From assembly GCF_019973775.1 (NCBI RefSeq), contig NZ_AP025032.1, positions 558,001-622,000 of the forward strand: a DNA stretch of 64,000 bases, written 5' to 3'. Source of the DNA: Aureimonas sp. SA4125. GTDB lineage: Bacteria > Pseudomonadota > Alphaproteobacteria > Rhizobiales > Rhizobiaceae. Below are positions 36,932 through 46,542 of the stretch, piece after piece. The notes under the pieces are model-generated. The model was not told the DNA's origin, ran no database searches, and saw only the letters and a program-made list of their open reading frames with translations. The stretch's first letter is position 1. Every line of letters starts with the position of its first letter. A program made the position numbers and the translations under genes.

Positions 36932-37651
36932 ATGCGCAGTGTGGAGACAGGGTTGGCGGAGAAGGTGACGCGGGTTTCCCGCGTGACCCTCAGCGAGGTC
37001 GTCTATCGCGATATTCGCGAATTGCTGCTGGCCGGTCAGGTCGCGCCGGGGGAGAAGTTCACGCTGCGCGGCCTTGCGGAAGCGGTGGGGACCAGTCCGA
37101 TGCCCGTGCGCGAGGCGGTCGGCCGACTATCGGCGGAAGGCGGGCTCGAGATCCTGCCGAACCGGGCCATCCGCGTGCCGATTATGACGCGCGAGCGGTT
37201 TGCCGAACTGACGATCATCCGGGCCGAAATCGAAGGGCTGGCGGCCCAATACGCCGCCGAACGCGCGGCGCCGCACGAGATCGCGGCGGCATGTGGCTTC
37301 CACATGCAGTTCGCCGCCGTGAGCGCCGAGGCCGACCCGGACGGCGCCGCCGCGCTGAAGCTGAATAAGGATATGCATTTCGCCGTCTACCGGGCGGCGC
37401 ACATGCCGAACCTTCTTCAGATCATCGACGGCCTCTGGCTGCAGGTCGGGCCCGTCATCAATCTCGACCTGCGGGCCAGCGGGAGGCGCCTGAAGGAAGT
37501 CGAGGCGCACAAGCATCATGCGAGGCTAGTCGCCGCGCTGAAGGACGGCGACGGAGCGGCCGCGCGCCAGGCACTGGCCGACGACATCAGGACCGCGGCT
37601 GATTTCATTTTGGCGACTGGCGACCTGCCGTCCGCCACACGGAAAGGATGA
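36932..37651 (+). CDS. GntR-family regulator (FCD-type)
   Basis: A 239-residue regulator: winged HTH at about residues 15-80 (FTLRGLAEAVGTSPMPVREAVGRLSAEGGL) and an all-helical FCD ligand domain (ELTIIRAEIEGLAAQYAAERA... HMHFAVY-like NKDMHFAVYRAAHM... EAHKHHARLVAALKDGD) whose histidines would bind a metal. ATG 36932 (MRSVETG) is chosen; the longer frame is not family-like. It is divergent from the ABC/BKACE operon and coupled to the SDR by an ATGA overlap, so it likely represses both until the substrate is present. Confidence 0.92.
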   Translation: MRSVETGLAEKVTRVSRVTLSEVVYRDIRELLLAGQVAPGEKFTLRGLAEAVGTSPMPVREAVGRLSAEGGLEILPNRAIRVPIMTRERFAELTIIRAEIEGLAAQYAAERAAPHEIAAACGFHMQFAAVSAEADPDGAAALKLNKDMHFAVYRAAHMPNLLQIIDGLWLQVGPVINLDLRASGRRLKEVEAHKHHARLVAALKDGDGAAARQALADDIRTAADFILATGDLPSATRKG

Positions 37652-38430
37652 TGGGCAAGATGGTTTCGGGAATCGACGGCTTGCGGGTGCTGGTGACGGC
37701 GGGCGGCTCGGGCATCGGCCTGGAAATGGTGCGAGCCTTCCACGCCGCCGGCGCCAAAGTGCACTATTGCGATATCCGCGAGGATGAGGGGGCGACCGCC
37801 GATCTCCACGGCGTGACCTTCAGCCTCGCCGACGTCTCCGACCGCCTCGACGTCGAGCGCCTGTTTTCCGAAACGATCGACAGGCTGGGCGGCCTCGACG
37901 TGCTGGTCAACAATGCCGGCATCGCCGGACCGACCGGGCGGGTGGAGGATATCGACCCGGCGGAGTGGGACCGCACTTTGGCAGTCAATATAACCGGCCA
38001 GTACAATTGCACCCGGCTCGCCGTACCGCATCTCAAGCAGAGTCAGAATGCCAGCATCGTCAATCTGTCGTCGCTCGCGGGGCGGCTCGGATTTTCCATG
38101 CGCACGCCCTATGCGGCCGCGAAATGGGCCGTCGTCGGCTTCACCAAGTCGCTGGCCATCGAACTTGGCGGTTTCGCCATCCGTGTGAACGCCATCCTGC
38201 CGGGATCCGTCGACGGGCCGCGCATCCAGTCGGTCTTCGCCAACAAGGCTGCGGCGCTCGGCCAGAGCGTCGATGCCGTCCAGGAGGCCGCGCTCTCGGC
38301 CACCTCGCTGCATCGCCTGATCCCGCCGCAGCATCTGGCGGCCATGGCCGTGTTCCTGGCATCGCAGGAGGGCTCCAGCATCTCCGGTCAGGCGATCAGC
38401 ATCGACGGCGATGCGCAGGTCATGGTGTGA
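37648..38430 (+). CDS. Short-chain dehydrogenase/reductase (SDR)
   Basis: A 260-residue classical SDR with VTAGGSGIGLEM (nucleotide-binding glycines), NNAG near residue 91, the LSSLAG serine and the YAAAK active-site pair. The C-terminus ends SISGQAISIDGDAQVMV. It shares its start with the GntR stop (ATGA 37648-37651). It probably acts in the same pathway as the divergent dehydrogenase/BKACE genes, perhaps on an earlier alcohol or hydroxy acid. Confidence 0.9.
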   Translation: MMGKMVSGIDGLRVLVTAGGSGIGLEMVRAFHAAGAKVHYCDIREDEGATADLHGVTFSLADVSDRLDVERLFSETIDRLGGLDVLVNNAGIAGPTGRVEDIDPAEWDRTLAVNITGQYNCTRLAVPHLKQSQNASIVNLSSLAGRLGFSMRTPYAAAKWAVVGFTKSLAIELGGFAIRVNAILPGSVDGPRIQSVFANKAAALGQSVDAVQEAALSATSLHRLIPPQHLAAMAVFLASQEGSSISGQAISIDGDAQVMV

Positions 38431-38906
38431 GACAGCAGGGTCGGTTCGCCTGTGTCTGCTTTGGGCTTGCAGGATGGCTGCAACCGTCATCGATCTCCCC
38501 CGCCGGCGGGTAGCGGAGGCCAACCCATCGTTATCCCAAGGGCAAGGCACCCGGCGGGGCCAGTGGGATCAAGTCTGCAGATCGAGCGGCTGGTCCGGAT
38601 CTGCGCCGCCGGGCCGACGCCACCGCGCAAAGCGCTGCAGCGTCCGGCAACCGACGGTCTCGTCATCGCCAACGGCAAGCGCGGATTGCCACTCGATGCC
38701 GGGTTGAGCTGCGTCTCACTGTCAAGAAGGCCGCGGTCCCCAATCATCGCGCGCGCGGGGGCCCTCTGGAGATGCGGCCCTGAAGGCAAGGAAAAGAAGA
38801 AACGCAGGCACGACGCGAGTTTCTGCTGAATTCGCATCTCCGCGGGGAACCATAGCGGGACGGCCCGATTTCGGTCCCGGTACCTCGGCGCGAGAAGGAG
38901 ACATTC
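38431..38906. other. Gap without recognised gene
   Basis: Nothing could be supported in this 476-bp stretch. An open frame at 38452-38829 has mixed composition and no motif. No terminator hairpin with a T-run was seen directly after the SDR. Confidence 0.4.
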
Positions 38907-39107
38907 ATGACCACGGCCGAAACCATCCACGCCCTCGAGTGTGATCTGATCACCGAGGCCGAGGCCGTCGAGCAGGCCATGTGCGAGAGCATCGGCGAGG
39001 TGTACCGGAAGGTCGCCACCGATCATCCGTCAGGTTCGCGACCGACGCCTGGAAGTGGCGGTCGGCGGTCCGGTAACGGGAATGCTGATGGGCGGCAGGA
39101 CGGGTGA
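38907..39107 (+). CDS. Small hypothetical protein, possibly frameshifted
   Basis: ATG 38907 has a strong ribosome site (AGAAGGAGA) 6-8 nt upstream. The first 41 residues are acidic and helical (ETIHALECDLITEAEAVEQAMCESIGEVYRKV). After about residue 42 the frame turns into Gly/Arg/Ser-rich shadow-like sequence. The neighbouring frame there reads VRDRRLEVAVGGPVTGMLMGG and stops at 39118-39120, so a recent indel may have changed the C-terminus. No family recognised. Confidence 0.4.
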   Translation: MTTAETIHALECDLITEAEAVEQAMCESIGEVYRKVATDHPSGSRPTPGSGGRRSGNGNADGRQDG

Positions 39108-39238
39108 TCACGCCGCGGCGTGACCCGGCTGAGGAAGGTCGAGCGCGGCCCCTTTGATCGGCAGAACGTCTTCAAGCCCAACCGGGCGACACGGAAGGTG
39201 CCCCCGAATCTTGAAGGCGGGTCCGCCTGTCCGAAGGT

Positions 39239-42178
39239 TCAGCCAGCCGCCATCGTCAGGTAGCCGAGGTAGCCCGAACCGTCCCCCCGCCAGGAAAGAT
39301 GCGGCACGCGCTCTGCCGCCGACGGCCGTCCGAACAGGTAGCCCTGCCCGATGTCGCAGCCACGGGCCTTCAGGTACTCCGCCTGGTGATGCGTCTCCAC
39401 GCCCTCCGCCACGGCGGTGATGCCGAGGCTGCGCGCCATCTGCAGCACCGCGTCGACCACGGCCGTGCTCGGGTTCGCCTCGGCGCCGATCGGCGTCACG
39501 AAAGACCTGTCGACTTTCAGCACGTCGACGGGGAACTGCTGGAGATGGGTCAGCGAGGCATAGCCGGTCCCGAAGTCGTCGAGGGCGACGGTCATGCCGG
39601 CGGCCCGCAGGTTGTCCAAGGTGCTAACGATCCGTTCGGCGTTTCGCCCGATGAAGACCGTTTCCGTCACCTCCAGCTCGAAGCAGCGGGGCGACAGGCC
39701 GAACTCGCCGAGGGCACGCAGGACACGCTCCGAGAAGTCTCCTTGAGCGAAGTCCGCGGCTGCCGCGTTGAAGGCGATCCGACCGAAGTCGACGCCCGCC
39801 TCCGTCCACCGCGCGCAATCACGAAAGACGCGGTCCAGCATGCGGTCCGTGATTCGCGTCGAGACGGTGGTGTCCTCGAAGGCGGCGGCGATGCTGCCTG
39901 GCGACTGAAGCACGCCGCCTTCATCGTGCCAGCGAAGGAGCGCCTCGAACCCGACGACGGTTCCGGTCCTGAGGCAGAGCTTGGGCTGGTAGAATGGCAC
40001 CACGCGATCGTCGTCGAGGGCCTGACGGGCTTTTGAGAGCATCGTGCCTCTGACGGCGGAGGCCTGCCGCATGTCCGGCGTGAAGAGGCGAATCGCACCT
40101 GGATGATCGGCTTTCGCGGCGTAGAGCGCGAGGTCGGAACACTTCATCAGCTCCCCGACCGTCTGGGCATCCTGCGGCCAGATTGCGGCGCCCGCGCACA
40201 CGCTGATACTCGTGCGGAAGCCATCGATGAGCACCGGATCGTCGAGGGCGACGAGAAGGTCGCGCACCGTTTCCCTGCGTGCGTCCGCCATTGTGAGGTC
40301 GGGTAGGATGACCGCGAACTCGTCGCCTCCCAGTCGTGCGACGGTCGCGCCCGTCGGAGCCGACGCGGCCAGCCGATCCGCCGCCTCGCGGAGCAGCGCG
40401 TCGCCGGCGGCGTGCCCGAGGCTGTCGTTGAGGGCCTTGAAGTTGTTGAGGTCGATCACGACGAGACCGACGCAGCGACCCGTCGCTGCTGCGCGCGCGA
40501 CGGCTTCGTCGGCCCTCAGGCCGAACAGGCGACGGTTTGCGAGCTTGGTGAGATTGTCTTCGTGGGCCGCGCGATGAAGGTCGTCCTCGATGCGTCTTTG
40601 CTCCGTCACGTTGAGCATGGATCCGACGAGCCGGACAGGAACACCGCCATCATCCCGAACGATCAGGCAGCGCGAGACCATGTTGAGGTACTCGCCGTCG
40701 CTCCGTCGGAACCTGTACTCGTAACACCACTGGTCGCCGCCCCCATCCAAGACGGAGTCCTGAAGCCGCAGGATCCGTTCGACGTCGTCCGGGTGAATGC
40801 GTTCAATCCACCACTCGCGGCTCGTTCCGGCTCTGGCCTCAGGGTATCCGAGGACCTTCTCTATGGCGCCGGCCCAGGTGATTATCTGATCTTCGTAGGA
40901 CCAGTCCCAGATGACGTCGTTCGTCGCGCTCGAAGCCAGCCGGTAGCGCTCCTCGCTGCTGCGAAGCTCTAGCTCGCCCCTCACTTGCTCGTCGATATCC
41001 TCCAGGCTTCCATACCATGCGATGATCTCGCCGGAGTGGGAACGGCGCGGAAGCGCACGCGAGCGAAACCACCGATATTGTCCGTCCTGCAAGCGCACGC
41101 GGTAACGGGAGTCGGCGATGGTGCCGTCCCCGGTCTGGATGACCCGTCCCCACAATTCCGTCACGCCGGGAAGGTCGTCCGGGTGTACCGCCGCCGCCCA
41201 CCCGTCACCGAAAGCCTCTTCCACCGGAACGCCGACGAGCTCTGCCCAGCGCGGAGAAATCTCGATCACCTCGCCCATGGCATTGGCCAGCCAGAGGATC
41301 TGCGGGTTGAGCTCGATCGAGGCGCGGTGATGAGCCTCGCTTGCCCGGAGATAGGAAAGTGTCTTGAGCAGTCGTTCCTGATCCTCGCGCGCGAGCTGGG
41401 CGAGCTTCTGGCTGTGGAACGCCAAGGCGAGCGCAACCGCGATGATAAGGATGCTGGCACCGACGACGATGGAGCCGACGGTGTTGAGATCGACACCTTG
41501 CGGGCTCATCCTGGCGGGGTCCTGGACGATCGTGATGCCCGCCATCGCCACGAAGTGGAGGAACAGGATCCCCGTCATCAGGGCGACTGCCGAAGGCCAT
41601 GCCAATGGCAGCCGGGAAAATCGCTGGAGAAGCCAGCCCGCGAATGCGCAGAGTGTCACCCCACCCAACTGCGAGGCCACTACGAACGCAACATCATACT
41701 GGACGGCACCGGGAATCTGGAGGGCGGCCATGCCCAGGAAGTGCGAGATGGAAAGCGCGGCGCCCACCACGGCGCCGCCCAGAACGCCGCGCAACCGCGA
41801 AGGGTCCGACCCGATCACCCAGCCGAGCGCCGACAGGCCGACGCAGCACGCACCAGAGGCGACGGCCACGCCGACGTTGGTCCGCAGGTCGACTTCCCAT
41901 GGGAAACCAAGCATGGCGGTGAAGTGGGTCGTCCAGATGGTGGTCCCTGTCACGCCGCCGGCGACGACCAGCCAGTGCCTGCGATGGACTCCTTCGGCTG
42001 CGATGGCCCGCTGGAGCACGAACGCACCGGAGAAGCACCCGAGCACGCACACAGCCACGGCAAGCGCCACGAGGCGAAGGTCGTGCTCGTCGGCAAGGCA
42101 GGAATTGATACACCACATAAAGAGAGGACCGTCAGAGTGCCACGCCGACAGGCTAAAGGCATCTGGTTCGCAAGACAT
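39239..42178 (-). CDS. MHYT-PAS-PAS-GGDEF-EAL membrane protein (c-di-GMP turnover)
   Basis: A 979-residue protein combining a seven-helix MHYT sensor (residues of about 20-245; motifs THFTAML, SHFLGMAAL, LHFVAMAG), two PAS domains (about 285-405 and 415-535), a GGDEF domain with intact RLGGDEFAV and an EAL domain with FEALLRW, EVTETV, DDFGTGYASL and AEGVETHHQ. Both catalytic sites look complete; no RxxD inhibitory site is visible before GGDEF. MHYT is proposed to bind copper and sense a diatomic gas. The start may be 42178 or ATG 42118. It is monocistronic. Confidence 0.92.
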   Translation of the reverse strand: MSCEPDAFSLSAWHSDGPLFMWCINSCLADEHDLRLVALAVAVCVLGCFSGAFVLQRAIAAEGVHRRHWLVVAGGVTGTTIWTTHFTAMLGFPWEVDLRTNVGVAVASGACCVGLSALGWVIGSDPSRLRGVLGGAVVGAALSISHFLGMAALQIPGAVQYDVAFVVASQLGGVTLCAFAGWLLQRFSRLPLAWPSAVALMTGILFLHFVAMAGITIVQDPARMSPQGVDLNTVGSIVVGASILIIAVALALAFHSQKLAQLAREDQERLLKTLSYLRASEAHHRASIELNPQILWLANAMGEVIEISPRWAELVGVPVEEAFGDGWAAAVHPDDLPGVTELWGRVIQTGDGTIADSRYRVRLQDGQYRWFRSRALPRRSHSGEIIAWYGSLEDIDEQVRGELELRSSEERYRLASSATNDVIWDWSYEDQIITWAGAIEKVLGYPEARAGTSREWWIERIHPDDVERILRLQDSVLDGGGDQWCYEYRFRRSDGEYLNMVSRCLIVRDDGGVPVRLVGSMLNVTEQRRIEDDLHRAAHEDNLTKLANRRLFGLRADEAVARAAATGRCVGLVVIDLNNFKALNDSLGHAAGDALLREAADRLAASAPTGATVARLGGDEFAVILPDLTMADARRETVRDLLVALDDPVLIDGFRTSISVCAGAAIWPQDAQTVGELMKCSDLALYAAKADHPGAIRLFTPDMRQASAVRGTMLSKARQALDDDRVVPFYQPKLCLRTGTVVGFEALLRWHDEGGVLQSPGSIAAAFEDTTVSTRITDRMLDRVFRDCARWTEAGVDFGRIAFNAAAADFAQGDFSERVLRALGEFGLSPRCFELEVTETVFIGRNAERIVSTLDNLRAAGMTVALDDFGTGYASLTHLQQFPVDVLKVDRSFVTPIGAEANPSTAVVDAVLQMARSLGITAVAEGVETHHQAEYLKARGCDIGQGYLFGRPSAAERVPHLSWRGDGSGYLGYLTMAAG

Positions 42179-42600
42179 GAACGGCCGCGCCCCAGTATCT
42201 GATGTACCCTTGGAGCTACGGGACTTTCGTTCCCTGCGTCAGCTCGGATCCAGTCGGGCGTCGAGGGAAATCTTCTTGCGCGGCCGGGACAGGTTGGCCA
42301 CGGACCGTGTCCGAAAAGCTTGTCACGCCAAGTGAATCCGGTGGGCGGGTAATTGACCTTGCTGAAGGCGATGTCTCGCCTCCATGGCAAACGTTCACGC
42401 AAGGTGACCAAGGCCGACATACAAGATCACGAGTGATTGCGTACCGAAGCGAGCCGCAGGGACGATCATCTCAGCTCGGCATGGCCGTACCGACGGCAAG
42501 GAGGGGTGGTTTGCCGTCGGTCAGCTTTCGGACGGCACGTGACGATCGCAGCCTTTGCCGACTTTGCTTGAGACCGCAGCCGCAGTCCGCTCCTCCCTCC
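42179..42600. other. Gap without recognised gene
   Basis: This 422-bp gap holds the upstream region of the MHYT protein and the 3' flank of the DUF1993 gene. I see no gene, hairpin or repeat that I can support. Confidence 0.4.
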
Positions 42601-43167
42601 CTATTGCGAGGGCATCGTGCCGGGACGCAGGTGGGCGAACATGTGGGCGACATAGTCGGCTTTGCCCAGCTCGACGCCTTGGCTGCGCAGGATCGCATAG
42701 GCGGTCATCACATGGAAATAGAACTGCGGCAGCGCCCAGTCGCGGGCATACTGCTCGGCAGTGAGATCAAACACCATGCCTTGAGGCAGCGCATGAGCGA
42801 TCGGGGTCGCCGGGTCTATGGGGTGGGTATCCCCCATGGCAGCCTCTACCACGGCGATGGTCTCGGCGATCCGGGCACGCGCGTCCGCGATGGTACCAGG
42901 ATGGTCGGCAGCGTTTCGCCCCTCGTCCAGAAGCACCCCCACGGAAACCGGGAAGGCCTCATTGCGGAGCCGGAACAAACCCTCCTGCGCCTGTACACAG
43001 GCGAAGCGGACCTGCGTGGCCAACGGGAACATGTCGGGAGCAAGACGCGCCGCGAGCAAGAGTTCAGCCCCGCCCTCCGGCCTCTGCGTCTCCGCTTTGC
43101 CGAGCCAAGCCGAAAGCGCCTTCAGCATCTGCACGTAGGTTGGTATCAGGAGGTCAGGCAGGGTCAT
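42601..43167 (-). CDS. DUF1993 family protein
   Basis: A 188-residue cytoplasmic protein of the DUF1993 family, distantly of DinB-like helical-bundle shape. Characteristic parts are LLIPTYVQMLKALSAWLGKAE at the N-terminus, LAPDMFPLATQVRFACVQA near residue 45 and LPQFYFHVMTAYAILRSQGVELGKADY near the end. ATG 43167 (MTLPDLL) is chosen over the upstream frame start. It stands alone and its function is unknown. Confidence 0.87.
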   Translation of the reverse strand: MTLPDLLIPTYVQMLKALSAWLGKAETQRPEGGAELLLAARLAPDMFPLATQVRFACVQAQEGLFRLRNEAFPVSVGVLLDEGRNAADHPGTIADARARIAETIAVVEAAMGDTHPIDPATPIAHALPQGMVFDLTAEQYARDWALPQFYFHVMTAYAILRSQGVELGKADYVAHMFAHLRPGTMPSQ

Positions 43168-43558
43168 CAGGTTCTCGCTTCCAGAATCCTGGCTCGATGA
43201 CGGGTCGAGCACTCGTCGCTCGTCTATCGCAGGTCAAGCGTCAGTGCCACCTCCGCCAAACCTGAGCCTTCGTTTGCGCTGCCGCGCCAGCCCGCAGCGG
43301 GGCAAGGATACGATGCCGACGCATCCACGGCAGCCTGAAACGCCTTGCGATGCGGGAGCGGATGTCTCGGGAACGTCGCAAGTGGTCTGTCCGTCGCTCC
43401 AGCGATTGCGCATATCGATGCCGTCCCGACCACGCGCCCACCCGAAACTCGGCCTTACGCGCACCAACCATGTTGGCGCCTGCGCCCATTCGGGCCTCGG
43501 CTCGCCGGCCCAGACGGTCCAAGAGTGATCTCGCCGTTTTGAACAAGCAAAGCGTGAG
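43168..43558. other. Gap without recognised gene
   Basis: No gene was recognised in these 391 bases. Open frames on minus here are continuations of shadow frames of the oxidoreductase gene. Confidence 0.4.
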
Positions 43559-44956
43559 CTATGTCTCGGCCTTCGCCGGGAACGCCCCATCCTGGAGACG
43601 GCGGAGGGCGAGGAGTTCCGAGCTCTCGGGCATGGCGATGTCTCCCAGGCGAATGACCTGCCCCATCGCGACCGGCCGGGCGAGCCGCTTGTCGGCGACG
43701 AGATAATAGGGCGCGGCGCGATCGGCCGACAGCGGCCCGGCAGGGTGCAGGGCCGCGCCGACGTCGGCGATCGTGTGATGATGGCCGAGCGCCGACAGCA
43801 TCGTGCCGGCCGCAAGATCGGCCTCGGCCACGGCGACCAGATCGAGGCGCGGCAGCGGGCGCTCGGCGCCGCTCGACGTGCCGCGCAGCGCGACTTCCAG
43901 GATGCTCGTCGCCGCTTCCAGGCCGAGCAGGTGGCGCGGGATGTAGAGCATGGCCGTGCGGCCGTTGCGCGACAGGATGTGGCCCTTGTCGCGCAGCATG
44001 TCCCAACTTGCGCCGTCGCGGCAGCGGACGACGACGAAGACGCCGCCGGCAAAGCTGATCTCGCCGGGAAGGCGCAGGCAGTGGAAGACGTCGATCCGCC
44101 GCTCGCCCGAAAGGATGCCGCCGTCCGCGACCGTCGAGAAGACGCTGGCGACCTCGCTGGTGCGCAGGATCGGGCAGTGCAGCGCCGGCACGTCCGGCAC
44201 GAGATCGACGGCGTTGGCCGCGACGCCGAGTTCGCACAGGTCGGGAACGGCCCGCTGCGGCAGCGCGGCGGCCGCTTGCGACCGCGCGGCGACCCGCTCG
44301 CCCACGGGATGGTCGCCGAGTTCCAGGAGGCCGGAAAAGGCGGGGGCGTCGACCGTCGTGCCGTTGCTGCTGAGCCTGCCCGTCGCCGGGTCGTAACAGA
44401 AATCGTATTCGCTGGATTTGCCGGCGGCGACGATGTCGAAGCCGAGCACCTCGGCCCAGGTGACGAGGCCGATCAGGAGGCTCGGCTGGTCGCCGTCGAC
44501 CGGCGTGACGATGACGCCCTGGGCGGCAGCCAAATGCGCAAGGCCCGGTCCGACGACGCTGTCGACTTCCTTCGACACCAGCGCGACGTGGCGTTTCGCC
44601 TCGATCGCCAGGCGCGCGTGCCGGGCGCCGGCCTCGGGATGGCCGGTGGCCTCGACGACGACGTCGATCGGCAGATGCAGAACCACTGCCAGATCGCCGG
44701 CGGCGATGAAATGCCCGGCCGCCCAGGCGGCCGTCGCCTCCGCCGCATCGCCGCATTCGGCGATCGAGGCCGGCGCGATCCCGACGGCGCGAAGCGCCGC
44801 CGCCGCCGCGGCCGCGGTGACGTCGACGGCGACGCGGACATTCATCAGGGGAACGTGCAGTCCCTGGGCGATGAAGGACCGGCCAAAACCGCCGGTGCCG
44901 ACGACGCAAGTCTCGACGATGCGCCCGTCCGCCCGGAAATAGCTGTGATGGTTCAT
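43559..44956 (-). CDS. SAF-domain NAD(P)-dependent oxidoreductase (homoserine-dehydrogenase-like)
   Basis: A 465-residue protein with an N-terminal Rossmann domain (CVVGTGGFGRSFIAQGL) and a homoserine-dehydrogenase-like middle (VVEATGHPEAGARHARLAIEAKRHVALVSKEVD). The C-terminal SAF-like part begins near residue 365 (AEADLAAGTMLSALG) and carries IRLGDIAMPESSELLALR. Members often sit with sugar-acid catabolic genes. It follows TctA by 7 bp as the last gene of the TTT operon and probably acts on the imported acid or its phosphate. The reaction is not established here. Confidence 0.8.
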   Translation of the reverse strand: MNHHSYFRADGRIVETCVVGTGGFGRSFIAQGLHVPLMNVRVAVDVTAAAAAAALRAVGIAPASIAECGDAAEATAAWAAGHFIAAGDLAVVLHLPIDVVVEATGHPEAGARHARLAIEAKRHVALVSKEVDSVVGPGLAHLAAAQGVIVTPVDGDQPSLLIGLVTWAEVLGFDIVAAGKSSEYDFCYDPATGRLSSNGTTVDAPAFSGLLELGDHPVGERVAARSQAAAALPQRAVPDLCELGVAANAVDLVPDVPALHCPILRTSEVASVFSTVADGGILSGERRIDVFHCLRLPGEISFAGGVFVVVRCRDGASWDMLRDKGHILSRNGRTAMLYIPRHLLGLEAATSILEVALRGTSSGAERPLPRLDLVAVAEADLAAGTMLSALGHHHTIADVGAALHPAGPLSADRAAPYYLVADKRLARPVAMGQVIRLGDIAMPESSELLALRRLQDGAFPAKAET

Positions 44957-44963
44957 CGGGTTC

Positions 44964-46475
44964 TCAGCTCTCGAGGGGGGCGCGGGAACGGCGCAGGCCG
45001 ATAGCCTTGGAGACGAGGGGCCAGACCAGCATGATCATGCCGAGGCTCATGATCGTGGCGACCAGGGGATTGGACCAGAACACCAGGAGCGAGCCTTCCG
45101 ACATCAGCAGCGACTGGCGGAAGGCGGCCTCCGCCTTCGAGCCCAGCACCATGGCGAGAACCAGCGGCGCGATCGGGTATTCCAGCTTCTTGAAGAGGTA
45201 GCCGAGCACGCCGAAGCCGAGCAGCAGCCAGAAGTCGAAGGTGGAATTGGCCACCTGGTAGACACCCGTCATGATCACGGCGACGATGATCGGGCCGATG
45301 ATGGCGAAGGGCACGCGCAGGATCGAGGCATAGAGCGGCACGGTGGCGAGCACCACGATGACGGCGACGACATTGCCGAGATACATCGAGGCGACGAGGC
45401 TCCAGACGAAATCCGGGCGGTTGATGAACAGCATCGGGCCGGGCGTCAGCCCCCAGATCATCAGGCCGCCCATCATCACCGCGGCGGTGGCGGAACCGGG
45501 AATGCCGAGCGCCAGCATCGGCAGCAGCGCCGAGGTACCGGCCGAGTGGTCGGCGGTTTCCGGCGCGACGATGCCGCGCGGATCGCCCTTGCCGAACTGC
45601 GACTGGTCGCGGGCGAAGCGCCGGGCAAAGCCATAGCTCATGAAGGAGGCCGCCGTCGGTCCGCCCGGGGTGATGCCCATCCAGATGCCGATGACGGTCG
45701 AGCGGATCATCAGCGCCCAGTAGCGGGGCATTTCCTTCAGCGTCTTGAACACGTCCGCCGCGCGGACGCGGGCGGAAATGCCCTTGAAGGATAGACCTTC
45801 CTCCATCGTCAGCATCAGCTCGCCGATGCCGAACAGGCCCATGACGGCGATCAGGAAGCTGATGCCCTTGATAAGGTCGGTGATGCCGAAGGTCAGCCGC
45901 ATGCCGCCCGACATGGTGTCCATGCCGACGGTGGCGAAAGCAAAGCCCAGCATCATCGACACCAGGGTCTTGAACGGCGAGTTCGCGCTCATGCCGATGA
46001 AGCTGGCGAAGGCGAGGAAGTAGACGCCGAAGAATTCCGGCGAGGAGAAGCGCAGCGCGAAGCTTGCGACCCAGCCGGAGAGGAGCGTGATCATCACCAC
46101 GCCGGCAAGGGCGCCGATGCCGGCGGAGACGAAGGCGAGCGTCAGCGCCCGCGTCGCCTGGCCCTGCCGCGCCATCGGGTAGCCGTCGAAGGTGGTGGCC
46201 ACCGACGACGGCTCGCCGGGAATGTTGAACAGGATGGAGGTGGTCGAGCCGCCAAACAGCGCCCCCCAGTACATGCAGGAGAGAAGGATGATCGCCGAGA
46301 TCGGATCCATGGTGAAGGTGAGCGGCAAGAGCAGCGAGACGCCGTTCGGGGCGCCGAGCCCCGGCAGCACGCCGACCAGCACGCCCAGCATGACCCCGAC
46401 CATCATGATCATCAGGTGATAGGTGCTGAGGACGGTGGCGAAGCCGTCCATCAGGTGGCCGAGATTGTCTGTCAT
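44964..46475 (-). CDS. tctA: Tripartite tricarboxylate transporter large permease TctA
   Basis: A 503-residue inner-membrane permease with about 12 helices. Typical parts are GVLVGVLPGLGAPNGVSLLLPLTF near the N-terminus, the GGSTTSILFNIPGEPSSVATTFDG region, and GITPGGPTAASFMSYG. AGGAGG lies 7 nt before ATG 46475. With TctB and TctC it forms a secondary importer for a carboxylic acid. Confidence 0.95.
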   Translation of the reverse strand: MTDNLGHLMDGFATVLSTYHLMIMMVGVMLGVLVGVLPGLGAPNGVSLLLPLTFTMDPISAIILLSCMYWGALFGGSTTSILFNIPGEPSSVATTFDGYPMARQGQATRALTLAFVSAGIGALAGVVMITLLSGWVASFALRFSSPEFFGVYFLAFASFIGMSANSPFKTLVSMMLGFAFATVGMDTMSGGMRLTFGITDLIKGISFLIAVMGLFGIGELMLTMEEGLSFKGISARVRAADVFKTLKEMPRYWALMIRSTVIGIWMGITPGGPTAASFMSYGFARRFARDQSQFGKGDPRGIVAPETADHSAGTSALLPMLALGIPGSATAAVMMGGLMIWGLTPGPMLFINRPDFVWSLVASMYLGNVVAVIVVLATVPLYASILRVPFAIIGPIIVAVIMTGVYQVANSTFDFWLLLGFGVLGYLFKKLEYPIAPLVLAMVLGSKAEAAFRQSLLMSEGSLLVFWSNPLVATIMSLGMIMLVWPLVSKAIGLRRSRAPLES

Positions 46476-46542
46476 GTCATCTCCTCCTGGGAGCCGGACT
46501 CGGTAGCGGCAGTCGGCGCACGGCGCCGGCGGACGGGCCGCG

